DNA of 64,000 nucleotides from Acidaminococcus massiliensis (GCF_900095825.1 NZ_LT608315.1:124001-188000); one strand, 5' to 3'; shown: positions 1 through 12,500, counted from the first letter of the stretch. Notes: a model not told the origin generated them from the letters alone. Translations and numbers: made by a program.

Positions 1-294
1 TCGGTCTTCCGTGATTTTTCCGGCATTTTCCATATCCGTATAGCCGATTTTTTCTCTTCCGGCACCTAGGACCTGGATATCGATGTACTGGAAGTGTTTC
101 TCCGGCCGGCGGTCCGCTGCCGGTTCCGTTTCATAGACATTGACGCTGGCAAAGATATCTTCTCCGGCCAGCGGGGTCTTCCCTGCCGGGAGTTCCGTCA
201 CATCCCGTTCCGCCAGAAGTTCCAAGGCTTTTTTTACTGGACCGGTGAGCTGACCGGCCAGCCGTTCCAAATGGGCAAGATTACCTGTAATCAT
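1..294 (-). CDS. YhcH/YjgK/YiaL (DUF386) family protein, C-terminus cut by window edge
   Basis: The 98 visible codons read MITGNLAHLERLAGQL and later FASVNVYETEP and KHFQYIDIQVLGAGREKIGY, the pattern of the YhcH/YiaL/NanQ family, cupin-like proteins linked to sugar-acid and sialic-acid catabolism (anomerase-type activity in NanQ). Start at 294 has a GGAGG box at 301-305 that lies inside the end of the upstream amidohydrolase gene; the two genes overlap by 14 bases, so translation is probably coupled. It is the last visible gene of the operon that begins at 3213. Family assignment is good; substrate is unknown. The C-terminal part lies outside the window. Confidence 0.85.
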   Translation of the reverse strand, partial: MITGNLAHLERLAGQLTGPVKKALELLAERDVTELPAGKTPLAGEDIFASVNVYETEPAADRRPEKHFQYIDIQVLGAGREKIGYTDMENAGKITEDR

Positions 295-1183
295 AGTTTT
301 CCTCCTTAGGCAGCAGCCCTAGCAGTTTGGTATAGACCCGCAGGGCGTTTCTGTAGAAAAATTCTTCATGGTGTTCTTCCGGCACCACCAGCTTCATGGT
401 ATCGATATAACTGTGGATATTGATCAGGGGCCAGTCCGTCCCATAGAGCACCCGGTCATACTGTCCCACATAATCCAGCCACATCCGCAGATACCGGAAA
501 TAGTCCCTGTGCTTTTCAAAGAAAATGGAACCATCGAAATTCCCTTCCAGGAGTCCTGACAGGTCCACATATACATTGGGATTCTTGGCCACCACTTCCA
601 TGGCATCCAGGATCCACGGATTGCCGCAATGGGCAATGACGAATTTCACCCGGGGGAACTGGCTGGCCACTTCATCGATGGTCAAGGGATGGGCGTATTT
701 CAAAAGGCCGTGGCCTCCTGCCGTATCTCCCGTATGGAACACCACCGGCACCTGACAGGCTTCCGCCAGTTCATACAGAGGAAAATGCCGAGGATCATAA
801 GCATACACCTGATTGTAGCCGGTATAGATCTTGATGCCCACACAGTGGGGATTCCGGACCACCGGTTCAAATTCCTGGGCCGTTTTCTCACAGTTTTCCT
901 GGGTCAATCCATTGCTTTCCAATCCAGCACAAAAAGCGATTTCTGCCGGCTGGTTGTAGGGTTCCAAGGTACAGGGGCCTGCCAGATCCGGCACCCGGGG
1001 CACCACGCCTCCAAAGCGGCTGGGGCCCAAAGGCGCATTGCCCATGGCTACTGACAGCACCACGTTGTTCTCCCGGCAAGATTTTAAATAGTTCTCCACG
1101 GTATTTTCATGGCCGGCGGCTTTGGCCACCTGGTCAAATCCCTCATACCGGAAAAAATGCATATGGCCGTCAATGATTTTCAT
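281..1183 (-). CDS. Amidohydrolase-family metal-dependent hydrolase (amidohydro_2 type)
   Basis: A 300-residue TIM-barrel hydrolase. Metal ligands expected for the family can be placed: H7 and H9 in the opening DGHMH motif, K118 in GIKIYTG, H150 in VVFHTGD, H185 in IAHCGNP and D250 in YGTDWP. Family members hydrolyse or decarboxylate small cyclic substrates; the substrate here cannot be told. The start overlaps the end of the lipase gene by 14 bases and the stop overlaps the YhcH-like gene, so it sits in the middle of a translationally coupled operon. It has no signal peptide and should be cytoplasmic, unlike the two exported proteins encoded upstream. Confidence 0.85.
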   Translation of the reverse strand: MKIIDGHMHFFRYEGFDQVAKAAGHENTVENYLKSCRENNVVLSVAMGNAPLGPSRFGGVVPRVPDLAGPCTLEPYNQPAEIAFCAGLESNGLTQENCEKTAQEFEPVVRNPHCVGIKIYTGYNQVYAYDPRHFPLYELAEACQVPVVFHTGDTAGGHGLLKYAHPLTIDEVASQFPRVKFVIAHCGNPWILDAMEVVAKNPNVYVDLSGLLEGNFDGSIFFEKHRDYFRYLRMWLDYVGQYDRVLYGTDWPLINIHSYIDTMKLVVPEEHHEEFFYRNALRVYTKLLGLLPKEENYDYR

Positions 1184-2591
1184 TCGGATTCCCCTCTTCT
1201 CGTAAAAATATCCATAAAGGTTCCTGCCTCCTGGTTTCGGGCAGGAACTTCTGCAGCTCTTTTTTCTGGTCTTCCCACAGATTCAGCAGGCTCTGGAGTA
1301 CCCCCTGTTCGAAGCGCACCCGGGTGCTTCCGGCAGCAACTGCATGGATGCCTCCGGTCCGGAGGCCCACCACTTCCTGTCCTAACTGGATGGACCATTT
1401 ATCTGTCTGTCCCACCCTCTGCCGTTCCACCTGAGCCACTACCAAGGTATCAGCTCCGGCCTGCCGGGCTTTCTGCCGCAGTTCTTCCTGGGGCCAGAGG
1501 CCTTCCCGACCAGCCGTATGCCGGTAATCCAGCACCACATACCGGGGCAGCAGGCTCCTGTATTCATCCAGGAGGAACTGGCCCAGATCCGGGGAATAGC
1601 GGGTATCAGCCCCGTTGTCCCTGCACAGGAGCACCAAAGCCGTCAGAGGGCCTGTCCCTTCCTGCTGTTCCAAGGGAGCTGCCGGCCAGATCCCATTCTT
1701 TACGGCTGCCTGTCTTTCTCGATAATAGTCCCGTACCGCTAGATCCAGATAATAAGAAATGGGATGCTGGTAGTCGGTATATTTTCCAGAAAGGGCATAT
1801 TCCTTTTTTTCTCCAAACTGTCGGTATCCGGACCGTGTCACCGTCTGGAGGGCTCCCGGCACTGGATCCAAGGAAGTCACCACCCGGAGGAGATGGATCT
1901 TCGGGCCATACTGTTCGGCAAAAGCCCGGTTTCCCACGGCCGGTGCCCCAAAGGTGATCACCGGGATCTGGTCTGGAGCTACGCCCCGACCTACCAGTTC
2001 CTCACCCAGCAGGGTAGCTCCAGCGCCTCCCAAACTGTGTCCGGTGAGCAGCATCTTTTCCTCTGGATGGGCCTTCAGATAGGAAGCCAAATTTTCTGTC
2101 CGGCCGTCCCCATCCACATCCAGGGGCTGGGAAAGAGCTGTCCGGGCATAGCGGAGGAAGCCTTCATGGACAGCCGGCCCCTCCTCCTTTTCCTCTTTGG
2201 ATCCTCCCGGCCCTGATGGATAAGGGACCGTTTTCATCTTGAAATTCAGCTGCCAGTCCTTTTTGGTGGCACTGCCCCGGAAAGCCAGCACGTTCCATTT
2301 TTTTCCCTGGAGCATCCCGGAATTCCGTGCCAAGGTGAAATGGACTTCCGTTCCCCCATCCTTGACGGTATAAGGGGTCAGCTTCCAGCCATAGCTTCCC
2401 AGATAGCGGTTTTCCCGGCTGTCTTCCGGGTCATAGCTTCCGGCACAGACAGCGGCCGCCATGGCTGTCAGCGCAGCCTGTTTCACCGGGCCGGCCGCAT
2501 CAGCCCCCCAACACAAGCGGGGCACTGCCAGACAGAGGAGGGTCATCCCCTGCCACAGCCAACGCCCCCAGTGCTGCTGCACCGTGCCCAT
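1170..2591 (-). CDS. Secreted class 3 lipase-like alpha/beta hydrolase
   Basis: A 473-residue protein with an N-terminal hydrophobic stretch (about residues 12-29) ending in CWGADA, a probable signal peptide. The Lipase_3 domain covers about 75-285: VLAFRGS near 101-107, the nucleophile elbow GHSLGG with S186, the acid D242 in SLDPVP, and H276 in QHPISYY, so the triad looks complete. Residues 131-138 are a short Glu/Lys-rich insertion. The C-terminal about 190 residues resemble no domain I recognise. The gene starts one base after the stop of the RsiV-like gene, indicating one transcript. Likely exported esterase or lipase; location (periplasm or outer surface) is inference. Confidence 0.85.
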   Translation of the reverse strand: MGTVQQHWGRWLWQGMTLLCLAVPRLCWGADAAGPVKQAALTAMAAAVCAGSYDPEDSRENRYLGSYGWKLTPYTVKDGGTEVHFTLARNSGMLQGKKWNVLAFRGSATKKDWQLNFKMKTVPYPSGPGGSKEEKEEGPAVHEGFLRYARTALSQPLDVDGDGRTENLASYLKAHPEEKMLLTGHSLGGAGATLLGEELVGRGVAPDQIPVITFGAPAVGNRAFAEQYGPKIHLLRVVTSLDPVPGALQTVTRSGYRQFGEKKEYALSGKYTDYQHPISYYLDLAVRDYYRERQAAVKNGIWPAAPLEQQEGTGPLTALVLLCRDNGADTRYSPDLGQFLLDEYRSLLPRYVVLDYRHTAGREGLWPQEELRQKARQAGADTLVVAQVERQRVGQTDKWSIQLGQEVVGLRTGGIHAVAAGSTRVRFEQGVLQSLLNLWEDQKKELQKFLPETRRQEPLWIFLREEGNPNENH

Positions 2592-2592
2592 C

Positions 2593-3213
2593 TCAGCTTC
2601 TGGGATTCCGGGTATTCAGTTCCCGGAGATCCTGTTGGGTCAGGCGGATGTACGCCGGACCATCCAGCAGCGTCCCCAGTTCCTCGGTCTGGAACAAGAT
2701 GGAAATGCTGCCATCCTGGTTCAGGAAGAAATCTTCCGGCACCCGGGTCACCTTTTTCTCTGGATGGATCTTCACATCGCTGCTGTTGTAGCACTGGTTG
2801 GCCAGATAGCCGTTCAGGTCATCGACGGTGACCCGGACAAAGGCCGACAAAGGAAGCCGCTGACCGCTGGCCAATTCATAGACCACCCCTGCCGTTTTCA
2901 CCTTGTTGTCGTTTCCCTGAGAACGCAGATCGCTGAGCACCAGGGAAACCAGCTGGGTGTCCTCATATTTTTCTTCGTACCAAGTACGGCCAGCCGTGAA
3001 TTTCCGATCTACAAAGCCAGCCCGGAAATCATCCATAAAAGATTTGATATCTTTGTTGATCAAAGTATCCGCTTTTTTGTTTTTGGTATGGACCACCGGC
3101 CAGGTCATCTCCAGATTTCCCACCTGGGCTTGTTCGCTTTCCACCTCAGCAAAGGCTGGGATGGATAAACTGAGACAAAGGGCCAATGCTGTCAGAATCG
3201 CTTTTTTGAACAT
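2593..3213 (-). CDS. Secreted RsiV-like (DUF4163/DUF3298) protein
   Basis: A 206-residue protein with a clear signal peptide (KKAILTALALCLSLS, cleavage near AFA-EV at about residue 22). The remainder matches the pattern of DUF4163 plus DUF3298 domains found in secreted proteins and in the extracellular part of the anti-sigma factor RsiV: an early NKDI segment, then a beta-rich C-terminal part containing EDFFLNQDGSISILFQTEE. There is no membrane segment besides the signal peptide, so it is not an anti-sigma factor itself. First gene of the operon, preceded by a TATACT -10 at 3246-3251 right behind the terminator hairpin at 3256-3286. Confidence 0.7.
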   Translation of the reverse strand: MFKKAILTALALCLSLSIPAFAEVESEQAQVGNLEMTWPVVHTKNKKADTLINKDIKSFMDDFRAGFVDRKFTAGRTWYEEKYEDTQLVSLVLSDLRSQGNDNKVKTAGVVYELASGQRLPLSAFVRVTVDDLNGYLANQCYNSSDVKIHPEKKVTRVPEDFFLNQDGSISILFQTEELGTLLDGPAYIRLTQQDLRELNTRNPRS

Positions 3214-3241
3214 GGTTCCACGCTCCTTTTTTCCTTAATAG

Positions 3242-3251
3242 TCCTAGTATA
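3242..3251 (-). promoter_or_regulatory. -10 region of the 3213 operon
   Basis: On the minus strand this reads TATACTAGGA, a good -10 followed by AGGA. The -35 cannot be assigned with confidence because it falls in the terminator hairpin. The same ten bases occur at 33933-33942. Confidence 0.5.
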
Positions 3252-3255
3252 ACAT

Positions 3256-3286
3256 AAAAAGATGCGGTTGCATAAACAACCGCATC
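3256..3286 (-). terminator. Intrinsic terminator downstream of the giant adhesin gene
   Basis: A perfect 10-bp stem (GATGCGGTTG with CAACCGCATC, 3261-3270 and 3277-3286) followed on the minus strand by five T. It lies about 250 bases past the adhesin stop and immediately upstream of the -10 of the next operon. Confidence 0.85.
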
Positions 3287-3288
3287 TG

Positions 3289-3519
3289 GTCGGAAGTCGG
3301 AAGTCTGGAGCCTCAGGATAGAATCCGCCTGGCCAGTCGGATTCTTTTGATTGTGTAGAACCGTAGGGGGCGCAGGCCCGGTGCCCCGCAAACTGCACAA
3401 ACTACCGGCAAATCGGCGGGCTCCCCGGCGTGGAGCCCCTACAGATCCGATTTACACCTTCAAAAATTTGCCTGCAAATTTATCCTTTGGCTTCCGACTC
3501 CAGACTCCCGACTTCTGAC
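3289..3519. repeat. MITE-like or REP-like element with nested inverted repeats
   Basis: The intergenic stretch 3214-3534 holds no gene. 3289-3310 and 3498-3519 are 22-bp inverted repeats with three mismatches (heptamer-like GTCGGAA/GTCTGGA units). Nested inside are GAATCCG/CGGATTC (3325-3345), GTAGGGG at about 3363-3369 with CCCCTAC at about 3437-3443, a GGGCTCC/GGAGCCC stem, and the palindrome AAATTTGCCTGCAAATTT around 3464-3481. Related blocks recur at 42681-42739. Confidence 0.6.
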
Positions 3520-3534
3520 TTTTCTATCCGGCCC

Positions 3535-6500
3535 TTACCCCTTTACTTCCTTCAGTTCTGCCCGGAACTCGCTGGCCATCCGGTTCAGGCTGCCGTCCTG
3601 GTTCAGGATGGGGTTAGTGGTGGCTCCGTTCTTCAAAGCGGTGTAAAGGATCTTGGCGAAATCTTTCCGGGTCAGGAGAGGATTCCCTGCCACCTGGAGC
3701 CCCGCAAGGCCTTTCAGTGCCCCAGCCTGTTCCAGCTTCAAGGCATAGGCATAGGCCCAGTGGTTTTCCGGTACATCGGTGAACAGGTCGTCCCCGCTCA
3801 CTTTCGGAGCCTCAGCCGGGGTTGCCTTCTGTTCTGTCAGCTTTTCCAAGATGGCAGTCTGCCGGGCCAAGAGTTCCATCAGTTGGCTGTTGGTGTCTGC
3901 CGATTTCACAGATGCTGCCGCAGGCCGCAGGGCAGGTACCGTCCGTACCAATCGGACCGGAACCTCTGCTGCAGGTGTCGCCGGTACTGCAGCCACCGTT
4001 TCCACAGGCCGTACGGAAGTCCGTACCACCGCCGGTTTCACCATCGGTGCGGGTTCCTCAGGATGGACAGCTTCCGCCGGAACTGTCACAGGCACCAAAG
4101 TCGTTGCTGTCGGAGCCGCCTTCACCGGTACCGGCTGGGAAACAGCTGAAGTCCGCCGGCCCATTTTCCAGGTGATTCCAGCGTTCACCATGTTTTCGCC
4201 GCCGCCCATGGCGATTCCCATGGACAGGATGGTCCGGTCATCCGGATGGTAATACATGCCCACAGCAGCTGCCCCGGCTCCCCGGTAGCTGCCCAGGCCG
4301 GCAGAAAAGTCCACCTTATCGTTGGGGTCATAGGCTCCCGGATGGAGGGCTGCTAGCGCCGCCGCTCCAGCTCCCACCCGATCGATCCGGGAATCCAGCT
4401 TGTCCACATCCCGGCTCAGCTGGCCGATGTTCCGGGTATTCTGTTCAATGCCCTCAGCCAGCTGCTCATCCGCCGCCCGGACCTGACCCACATTGGCCGC
4501 ATCTGTGTCATCCGTACCAGCCTGGATATTGGTGATCTTCTGGCTGTTGGCATTGATTCCATCGCTGGAAATGTAGGTCTTATCTCCCACGTTGTATTTT
4601 TCCGCCGTGACGGTCTTAGCGCTCACAGCTCCGGCATTGCCTTCAATGGTCACATTCTTCAGGTCGATTTTTTCTTTGTTCAGGCTCAGTTTATAATCTG
4701 TGCCTCCGGTACCGTTCTTGCTCTGGCTGTCTACCTGGATATTGTCCTCGGCGCTGACAGAGGAGTGCTGGCCGGCCGTGGTATAAATCTGATCCATCCG
4801 GGTATCCAGCCCGGTCACCCGGTCATCCAGGTTGTTGATGGCACCGGTGACATTCATGGTCCCGTCGGAATTTTTCAGGGTATCATGGAGCTGGCTCACG
4901 TCCCCTACTTCACTGGCTTTGGCCACGTCTTTGATCACCACAGACCCCTGTTTCCTTCCCTGGCCATCGACTACATCCATGGAAACACTGTGAGTATCTG
5001 TCCGATCCGTCCCATCCGGATTTTTCCCAATGGTATATTCCCCGGTCTGGATGTGCTGTTCATTGTTCTGGGCCGTAGTGGTCACCTGGGAAATGGCCTG
5101 CTGGAGCTGGCTTTCCGTAGCAGCTTTGGTGGAACCGATGTAGCCTCCGGCCGAAGCTTCCTGGTTGGCTTTGGTCGTATCCCATTGGGTATTGCTCAGA
5201 TTGCTTACCGTGCGCTCTGTACCGCTGCTGCTGATCATAACCCCATTGGTTCCTACAGTAACGCTGTTGTTTTTCAGAGTCACGCCGCCTGCCTGGAGAG
5301 ATCCATCTGCGCCCAGGTCGATATCCTTGTTCAGTCTGACTTTGATATGCCCATTGGTATCCGCAGTCGTCGTTTCCGCAACAGTCGTGATATTTCCATC
5401 CCCTACAACGCCGATGGCTTGGCCCAGTACCTGGGAAACTTCTTTATTTTGATCGTCAGACAACTTGAAGCCGCCGGACTGGGAAGCCAGGGTCACCTGT
5501 TGGATGGCGGAAGCCAGCTGGGCTTCCGTAGCCGCCCTGTCCTTCACATAGTTGGACTGGTTCCAGGTAGTGTTGTCCAAACCGGTGATGTAATACCCTT
5601 CATCGGTGCCTACCCCGTCTTTCTGTTTGCCGATGACCAGGCTGATGGTATGTCCTTCATCATCCGTTCGCGGAGTAAAGGTAACGGTGTTCATACCAGT
5701 CAGATCCGCCTGGAGCCCATAGGTAAAAGAAGCACCGTTCTGGACAAGGGACAGGTTGTTCCCGGCATTGAAGGTTACCGTATCTCCTGCAGAAATCCGT
5801 TTATCCGCATCATTGGCCGTCTCATCCGTCTGGCTGCCGCTGCCGGATTTCCCGGAAGCAGCCGTCCAGTAAGTCTGGTTAATGGTTTCTGCCACATTCT
5901 TGGCAGTAGCCAAGCCATCCTCTGCAGTATCAACGGCAGATACTTTGCCGTCCGCAGCCGTCAGTGCCTTGGTTTTCAGTCCATAGGACACATTTGCTGC
6001 ATCAGTTCCGGCCGCTTCCGTCTTGGCGGTCAGATACTGGCTGTCCGTCTTGAAGGATACCTTCTTGCCGGCGCCGATATCCGCCACCTTCTGTCCGTCA
6101 TTACCGGCAATCTGCCAACCGCTGCCTACCTTGTCATTCACTTCTTTCAGCTGTGCCACATTGACAGCATCGGTATCTGCCGACCCAGCACCAACACCAC
6201 TGATGACGTTACCACCATTGTTCAGTCCCTTATTAGACAAGATAACAGCTGTCTTGCCGGCTTCTGGAGTCTTGGGCGTCAGGGTAATGCCCTGCCCATT
6301 CTGGATATAGGTGTTGCCTGCTGCGTCAGTAGTCGTAACGCCTTCTGCCGTCTGGACCGTGGAGCCTTTCGTCGCATCGGACGTAGTGACTTTGGAAATA
6401 CTGATTTCTGGATTCAGTCCATAGGTAAAGGTAGTACCATTCTGCACCAAAGTCAGGTTGCCATCCTTGGCAAAATGGATGGCGTCCCCAGCCTTGACTG

Positions 6501-9500
6501 CCGTTCTGTTTTCCGGTGTATTGTCGGCCACTACGCTGATGGAAGCACTGTTGATGGCATTGGCCACATCCTGGGTCGTTGCCAGGCCATTGGCCGTGGA
6601 AGTAACCGTTCCGGCCTTATCGCCGGTACCGGAGCCAAAGGTGCCAGTAGTCACATCCACTTTCACCGTGGCATTTCCGGTAGTGTCATCTTTGGCAACC
6701 ACAGACTTGGTATAGTTGCCGTTATCATAAGTCACAGCTTTGCCAGCACCGATCTGCGCCGTCACGGCAGTCCCTTCTGCATTGTTCCCGGAAAGGTTCC
6801 ACCCGCCGCTGACCTGGGTCTGGAGAGCATCCAACTGGCCCTTGTTGACGGCGTCGGTAGAATTTTCACCATTTGCTACGCCGGTAATCTTCTGACTGCC
6901 TGCATCAATGCCACTCTTGGTGAACTTCGGACCGCCAGTAATGGTCAGGCCATTGGTATCCAACGTGCTGTTGCCAGCGGTGACGGAATCAAGAGCAATC
7001 GCCTTGTTCAGTTTCACTGTCAAAGTAGCATTGCCATCCGCATCCGCCGCAGTCACTACGCCAATATTGTTGTCCGACAGCTTGGTAGAATCAGTTGTAC
7101 CACCTACCACATTGAGCTGCTTGCCCAATTTCACTTTTTTAGCATCTGCATCATCGCCTTTGACGTTGAAGCCGGTTTCAGTAGTACCGGAAGCAGACGC
7201 CTGTACCAGACGTTTGACATCGCTGATATTGGCCGCATTGGTGTCTGTATCGCCACCGCTGGCTACATTGGTAATCTGCTGATTACCCATGCTGAGACCG
7301 TTGGTAGTCAGAGAGATGGGCTGTGCCCCTGCCGCAGCCGGAGTAATGGTTAAACCGCTTCCAGAAACCAGTGTCTGATTGCCTGCGGTATCTTTCGCTG
7401 TCACACTGGTTAAATCCGTCAGGGCTTCATTTAAACTGTAAACGACTTTCCCATTTTCAACCGCAGCCGTGATATTTTTACCATTGGCAAAATTGATGCC
7501 CTCAGCCAGTTTCCGGGTGCCCTTATCTTCCCCATTGGCCTGGAGTTTCAGATCATTGACCTTGACCGTGTAAGTCTTCACATTGTTTACATCGGTAGGC
7601 GCATCAATGGAAACGTTGTCACCAGCTGCCACCACTACTGCATTTTTAGCCTGGGCCTTGATGGCATCGTTGGAAACACTGTAAGAAACGGTCCCGTTTT
7701 CTGCCACACTGGCTGTGGTATTGGTCCCGTTGGTGAAATTCAGACCATTCTTCAGGGAAACGCCAGTGCCTACTTTAGTACCATTCTGTGATACCCCCAG
7801 ATTGTCCACATTTACTGTATAAATCTTGTGCTGGTCGGTCGTATCCGTTTCCACTGTTCCCAGGGATGCATTGGCCCCGGCTCTTACTTCCGTAGTGGCT
7901 TTGGCAACAGCCGCAGTCATATCTGTGGTGCTGGCCGCCCCGAAGTCACTGAGACTCAACGTCGTTGCCGGAGTGGTACCGTCGTTGCTGGTGAAGGTGA
8001 CTGTCTTGGCCGCCAAGTCCTTGCTCACTGTCAGATAGGTGTTCTTGATATCCACAGACGCACTATCACCGTCATTGCCAGTAATGGTCAGGGTGGACAC
8101 ATCATTGGTGCCTTTCGTCAACTTTGCTGATTTCAGAGCATTGTGAGTGGCACTGATAGTAAAGGTCTTGAGGGTACCATCCATATTCGTTTCCGGCGTA
8201 ACCGTTACATTGCTGCCACCCGTTACATTGACAGCCTGTACTGCCTGTTTCCTGATAGCAGCATCGGATACATTATATTTAATGGTGCCATTGTCGCCTA
8301 CTGTTGCCGTCGTGTTGGTACCATCAGCAAAGACAAGGCCATCTGCCAGATGGACGGACTTCTTCTCACCGGAAGTCGTCTTAACAGCCAGGTCATCCAC
8401 ATTGACGGTATAGATATTCTGGCCGTTATTGCCCGCTGTCTTCGTAACAGACGTCACGTTTGTGCCGTTGGTCACCTCAGAGGTTGCTTTCGCGGCAGCA
8501 GTAGCCAGTTCACCCTTAGAAGCACCGTCCAGGTCGCCCAGAGACAAAGTTTCGGTTGTCCCATCATTCCGGGCAAAGGTGACAGTATGGGCCGTACCGT
8601 CCTTGGTGACAGTGGTATAGGTATTCTTGAGGCCGGTGGACGTAACCGTATTCCCGTCCGCATCGGTCAGGGTCAAGGTCACGTCATCTTTCGTCCCTGT
8701 AGGAGCTGCAGATACCGTACTGAGTCTGTTGTGGGTGGCACTGATGGTCACCGTGCCATCTGCGCCGACGGCTGCTGTCGTATTGGTGCCATTCTGGAAG
8801 TTGATGCCTTTGGCCAGTTCTACTGTGGTAGTTCCAGTCCCATTGGCCTTCACTGCCAGATTGTCCACATTCACCGTATAGGTATGGTGTCCATCGGCTT
8901 CTGTATCGGCCAGAGTCGTATTGGTGCCCTTGGTCAGAAGAGTACGGGCAGATTGCAACTGCTTAACATTAACCGCATCTGCATCAGCCGTACCTGCCGT
9001 CACATTATGGATTTGCTGATTGGCTGCATCGATACCGCTGCTGGTGAATTTCGGACCGTTGGAAATCGTGAGGCCTGTGGTATCCAAGGTAGTCTTTACG
9101 GTACCGCTGGAATCAGCTACCGTTACCTTTCCATTGGTCCCATCCAGCTTGATGGTTTCCTTATAGCGGTCCCCGCTGCCGGAACCCAGGGAAGCGGAGT
9201 TCAGTTTTTTCAGGTCACTGGCCAGTTTTACGGAAAGGCTGTTGTTGGTGCTGTCGGCAATAACTCCGATGTTGTTGTCCGTAAGTTTGGTGGAATCCAC
9301 AGTGACCGTAGTTTTGCCGTCAACGGTTGCCGTAGTAACCCCGGCCCCGCCGATGATGCTCAAGGCCTCGCCGGATCCCCGTTTCACCACCTCAGTGTCC
9401 CCGTCAGTCGTGTCACCAATAATGGAATTATCCCCGCCGAACCGGAGCTGCCGAGTGAGGGCATAGAGCTGGGAGCCATTCACTGCATCAGTGCTGGAAG

Positions 9501-12500
9501 CACTCACCAAACCGGCGGCCACGTTCTGGATCCGGCGTTCGGAACCAACAGTACCTACCGTGACAACGCCGGCAGGACTGCTGCCGGCATAGCTATAGCT
9601 GGCCCCATCATCATAGGCAGTATCCGTGCTGAGAGACTGCAGGCCGGCCGTGGTACCGCTTTTTTTCATGGCTGCCAGATTGGTGGCATACCGTGCCGCC
9701 GCTTTGGCCTTGGCCTGGGCCGCTGCTTTTTCCGTATCCGTCATGCCTGTGGTGTCCAACGCATCCACGGCTGCCTGTTCTGCATCCGTTAATGTAGTGG
9801 CATCGGCCACATTGGCATTCTTCGCTGCAGCGCCGGTACCCAGATAAACGGAATTGCCCAAGGTTGCGGTCACATCATTGCCCAGGATCTGGGTATCCGC
9901 CAGGGAAGTGGTGGCCGCTGCCTGATTGACTGTATTTTTATAGCCGATGACCGTCGTCCGTGTCAGCTGGTTCCAGGTCTTGCCCATATCATCAGAACCT
10001 GCCCCATCACGGCCGGTTACCGCATTGCTGCCACCAATCACAGTGATGTTGGCCGTGGTCCCTGCATTGGCTTCATCACTGCTGGCACCGGTGACACTGT
10101 TGCTGTTTCCCAGAATAGAGATATTCTGTACTGTATCGGAATAAGACCCCTGATTGATGGTGTTGCTGTTGCCGGTGATAGAGAGGCTGTCCATACCGTG
10201 TTTCGTATTGCCGGACGTATCGGCTACAGGATTCACCGTATTCTTGCTGCCATAAAGCCCACTGTAGGTAACGGCACCCCAGCTGCCATTGACATTGTTT
10301 TCACTGCCAACAGCATAAGTATTGCTGCCATTAATGGTATTGCTCTTCCCCACGATGCCGGAAGATGCTCCGTTGGCCGTGCTGGACGTGCCGATGACCA
10401 CGGAATCAGCTCCCTGGGCATAGGCACTGTGGCCAATGGCAGTAGAACCACTGCTGTACGCCTTGGCGCCGCTGCCGATGGAGGTGGCGGCGCTATTCCG
10501 GGTTTCTGATTCGTAACCGATGGCGATGGACTGCTGACCCACTTTCACTGTGGTGTTGGTTGCAGGATCTGTCACGTTGGAAGTATAAACAGAGGCACGG
10601 GTACCCAAGGCCACAGAATTGTCCGTCTGGGCAATGGCAGAGGTTCCGATGGCCACACTGTTGGCTCCTTCGGCAGAAGTCACATGGGGATTGGCACTGG
10701 TATTGCCGCCTTCTGTGACCGTCGTGCTCGTTGCCGGATTGTCTGCTGTACCGAGAGCAATGCTGCCCTTGCCGCTGGCAGAGACGTTGTTGCCGATGGC
10801 TACGGCTTTGGCACTGGTGGCAGTGGCATTGGGACCGATAGCCATGGCGTCGGCAGCGCCAGTAGTGCTTGCCCCATCGTTGTTCACATTGGCCGTCAGG
10901 GTATCGCTGGACGAATTGATGGAAAAATATTTGGTCTGAGAAGCGGTGATTTTGCTTTCCACCGTAGAAATCTTGGAATCGATAGCCGACTGGGTATAGG
11001 TATCGCTGATTTTCGTATCCGTAGTCTTGATGGTACCTTCCAGATCAGTATAAGCAGCTTTCAACTGGGCTACTGTAACTGCATCCTGATCGGCTGCCCC
11101 GTCGGCCACATTGGAAATCCGGCGCAGGACTGTAGTGCCCGTGGCACTGGTAGTGCCGCCTACGGAAATATAGCCGTTAACAGAAGTGCTGCCGGTCAGA
11201 TACCCTTTATCATAGGATGCAACAGCCGGAGCCTGGGAACCGCTGCCGATGGCAATATTGCCGCCTCCTGCACTGGCTTTATCTCCCAAGGCGATACTGT
11301 CCGTATCAGCTGCTGTGGCATTGTACCCCAGGGCCATGGATTTATCTCCCGACGCCGTTGCTCCCGTGCCTAAAGCTGTCGCCTCAGACACCGCATTGGC
11401 ACTGTGCCCAATGGCAATGGATTCCTTAATATTTTTTGCATTTGCATCAGCACTCTGGTAATTGGCCTCGTAACCGATGGAAATGTTATAACCATCCTGA
11501 GGATTGGAATCGGCAGCAGCCGCATAGTTAATGCCGGACCCTGCATTGGACCCGATGGCCACGTTATAGCTGCTCTTGACATTGCTGCCAGCACCGCTGC
11601 CCAGGGCCACGTTCTGCATGCCTTTGACATTGCCCCCCGCATTGGTGCCGATGGCGATAAGAGAACCATAACCGCTGGTACGGCCTTCAGTCGTATCTTT
11701 TCCTGCCTGATGACCGATGGAAATGGAATCATTGGCATTGGCCTGAGCCCCGTTGCCGATGGCTACCGCATCGGTATTCTGGGACTCTGTTTTCACCGTA
11801 TTTCCATTGGCATCGGTAGCATAGCCGATAACAATGGACTTGCCTGATACACTGGTACCGCTGCCGATGCTGATGCCCCCTTCCGTGGAAGTGGATGTAT
11901 TTTCACCGATGGCTATCGCCCCTGCACCGGTAGCACTGGCGTTGTAGCCGATGGCGGTGGTATTGGATGTATTGGCTTTGGCCGTATTGCCGATGGCAAC
12001 AGCATTGGTGGCGCCGCTGGCAACAGCTGCACTGGTGCCCAAAGCAATAGCGTCCTTGGCAGTCGCTACAGAAGCACTCTTGCCGATGGCCAGGGAATCG
12101 TCAGCATTGTTTCCCGTACCTTCGACTTTTGCACCGCTCCCAAAAGCAACAGCATCATTAGCACCAGTAACTATAGCGCCGCTGCCGATAGCTGTACTGC
12201 CGGAATTCACCGTTTTGGTCACAGTGGTACCGGACTGGGTGGTGTAGTTGTTGACCTGGGCCCCATTGCCCAGGGACAGGGCCGAATTGCCGCTGGCCTT
12301 GGCAGACGTTCCTAAAGCCACACTGTTTTCACCGCCCACAGCGGCCACATTTGCCGTTGCATCACCGACGGTAACTGTTCCCTTATCTTCCCCGGTTACA
12401 GCCCCTTTACCGAAGGCGATGCCCCCTGTAGCCGTTTCATTGACCTGGGCACCTGTGCCAACAGCCGTAGCGTTGCTGGCACCATTGACTATGGCTCCGC

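Noticed and set aside
4765-7353. Very long plus-strand open frames opposite the giant adhesin (also near 8143-9792)
   Set aside because: They mirror the repetitive, stop-poor codons of the adhesin on the other strand; no ribosome sites or family patterns.
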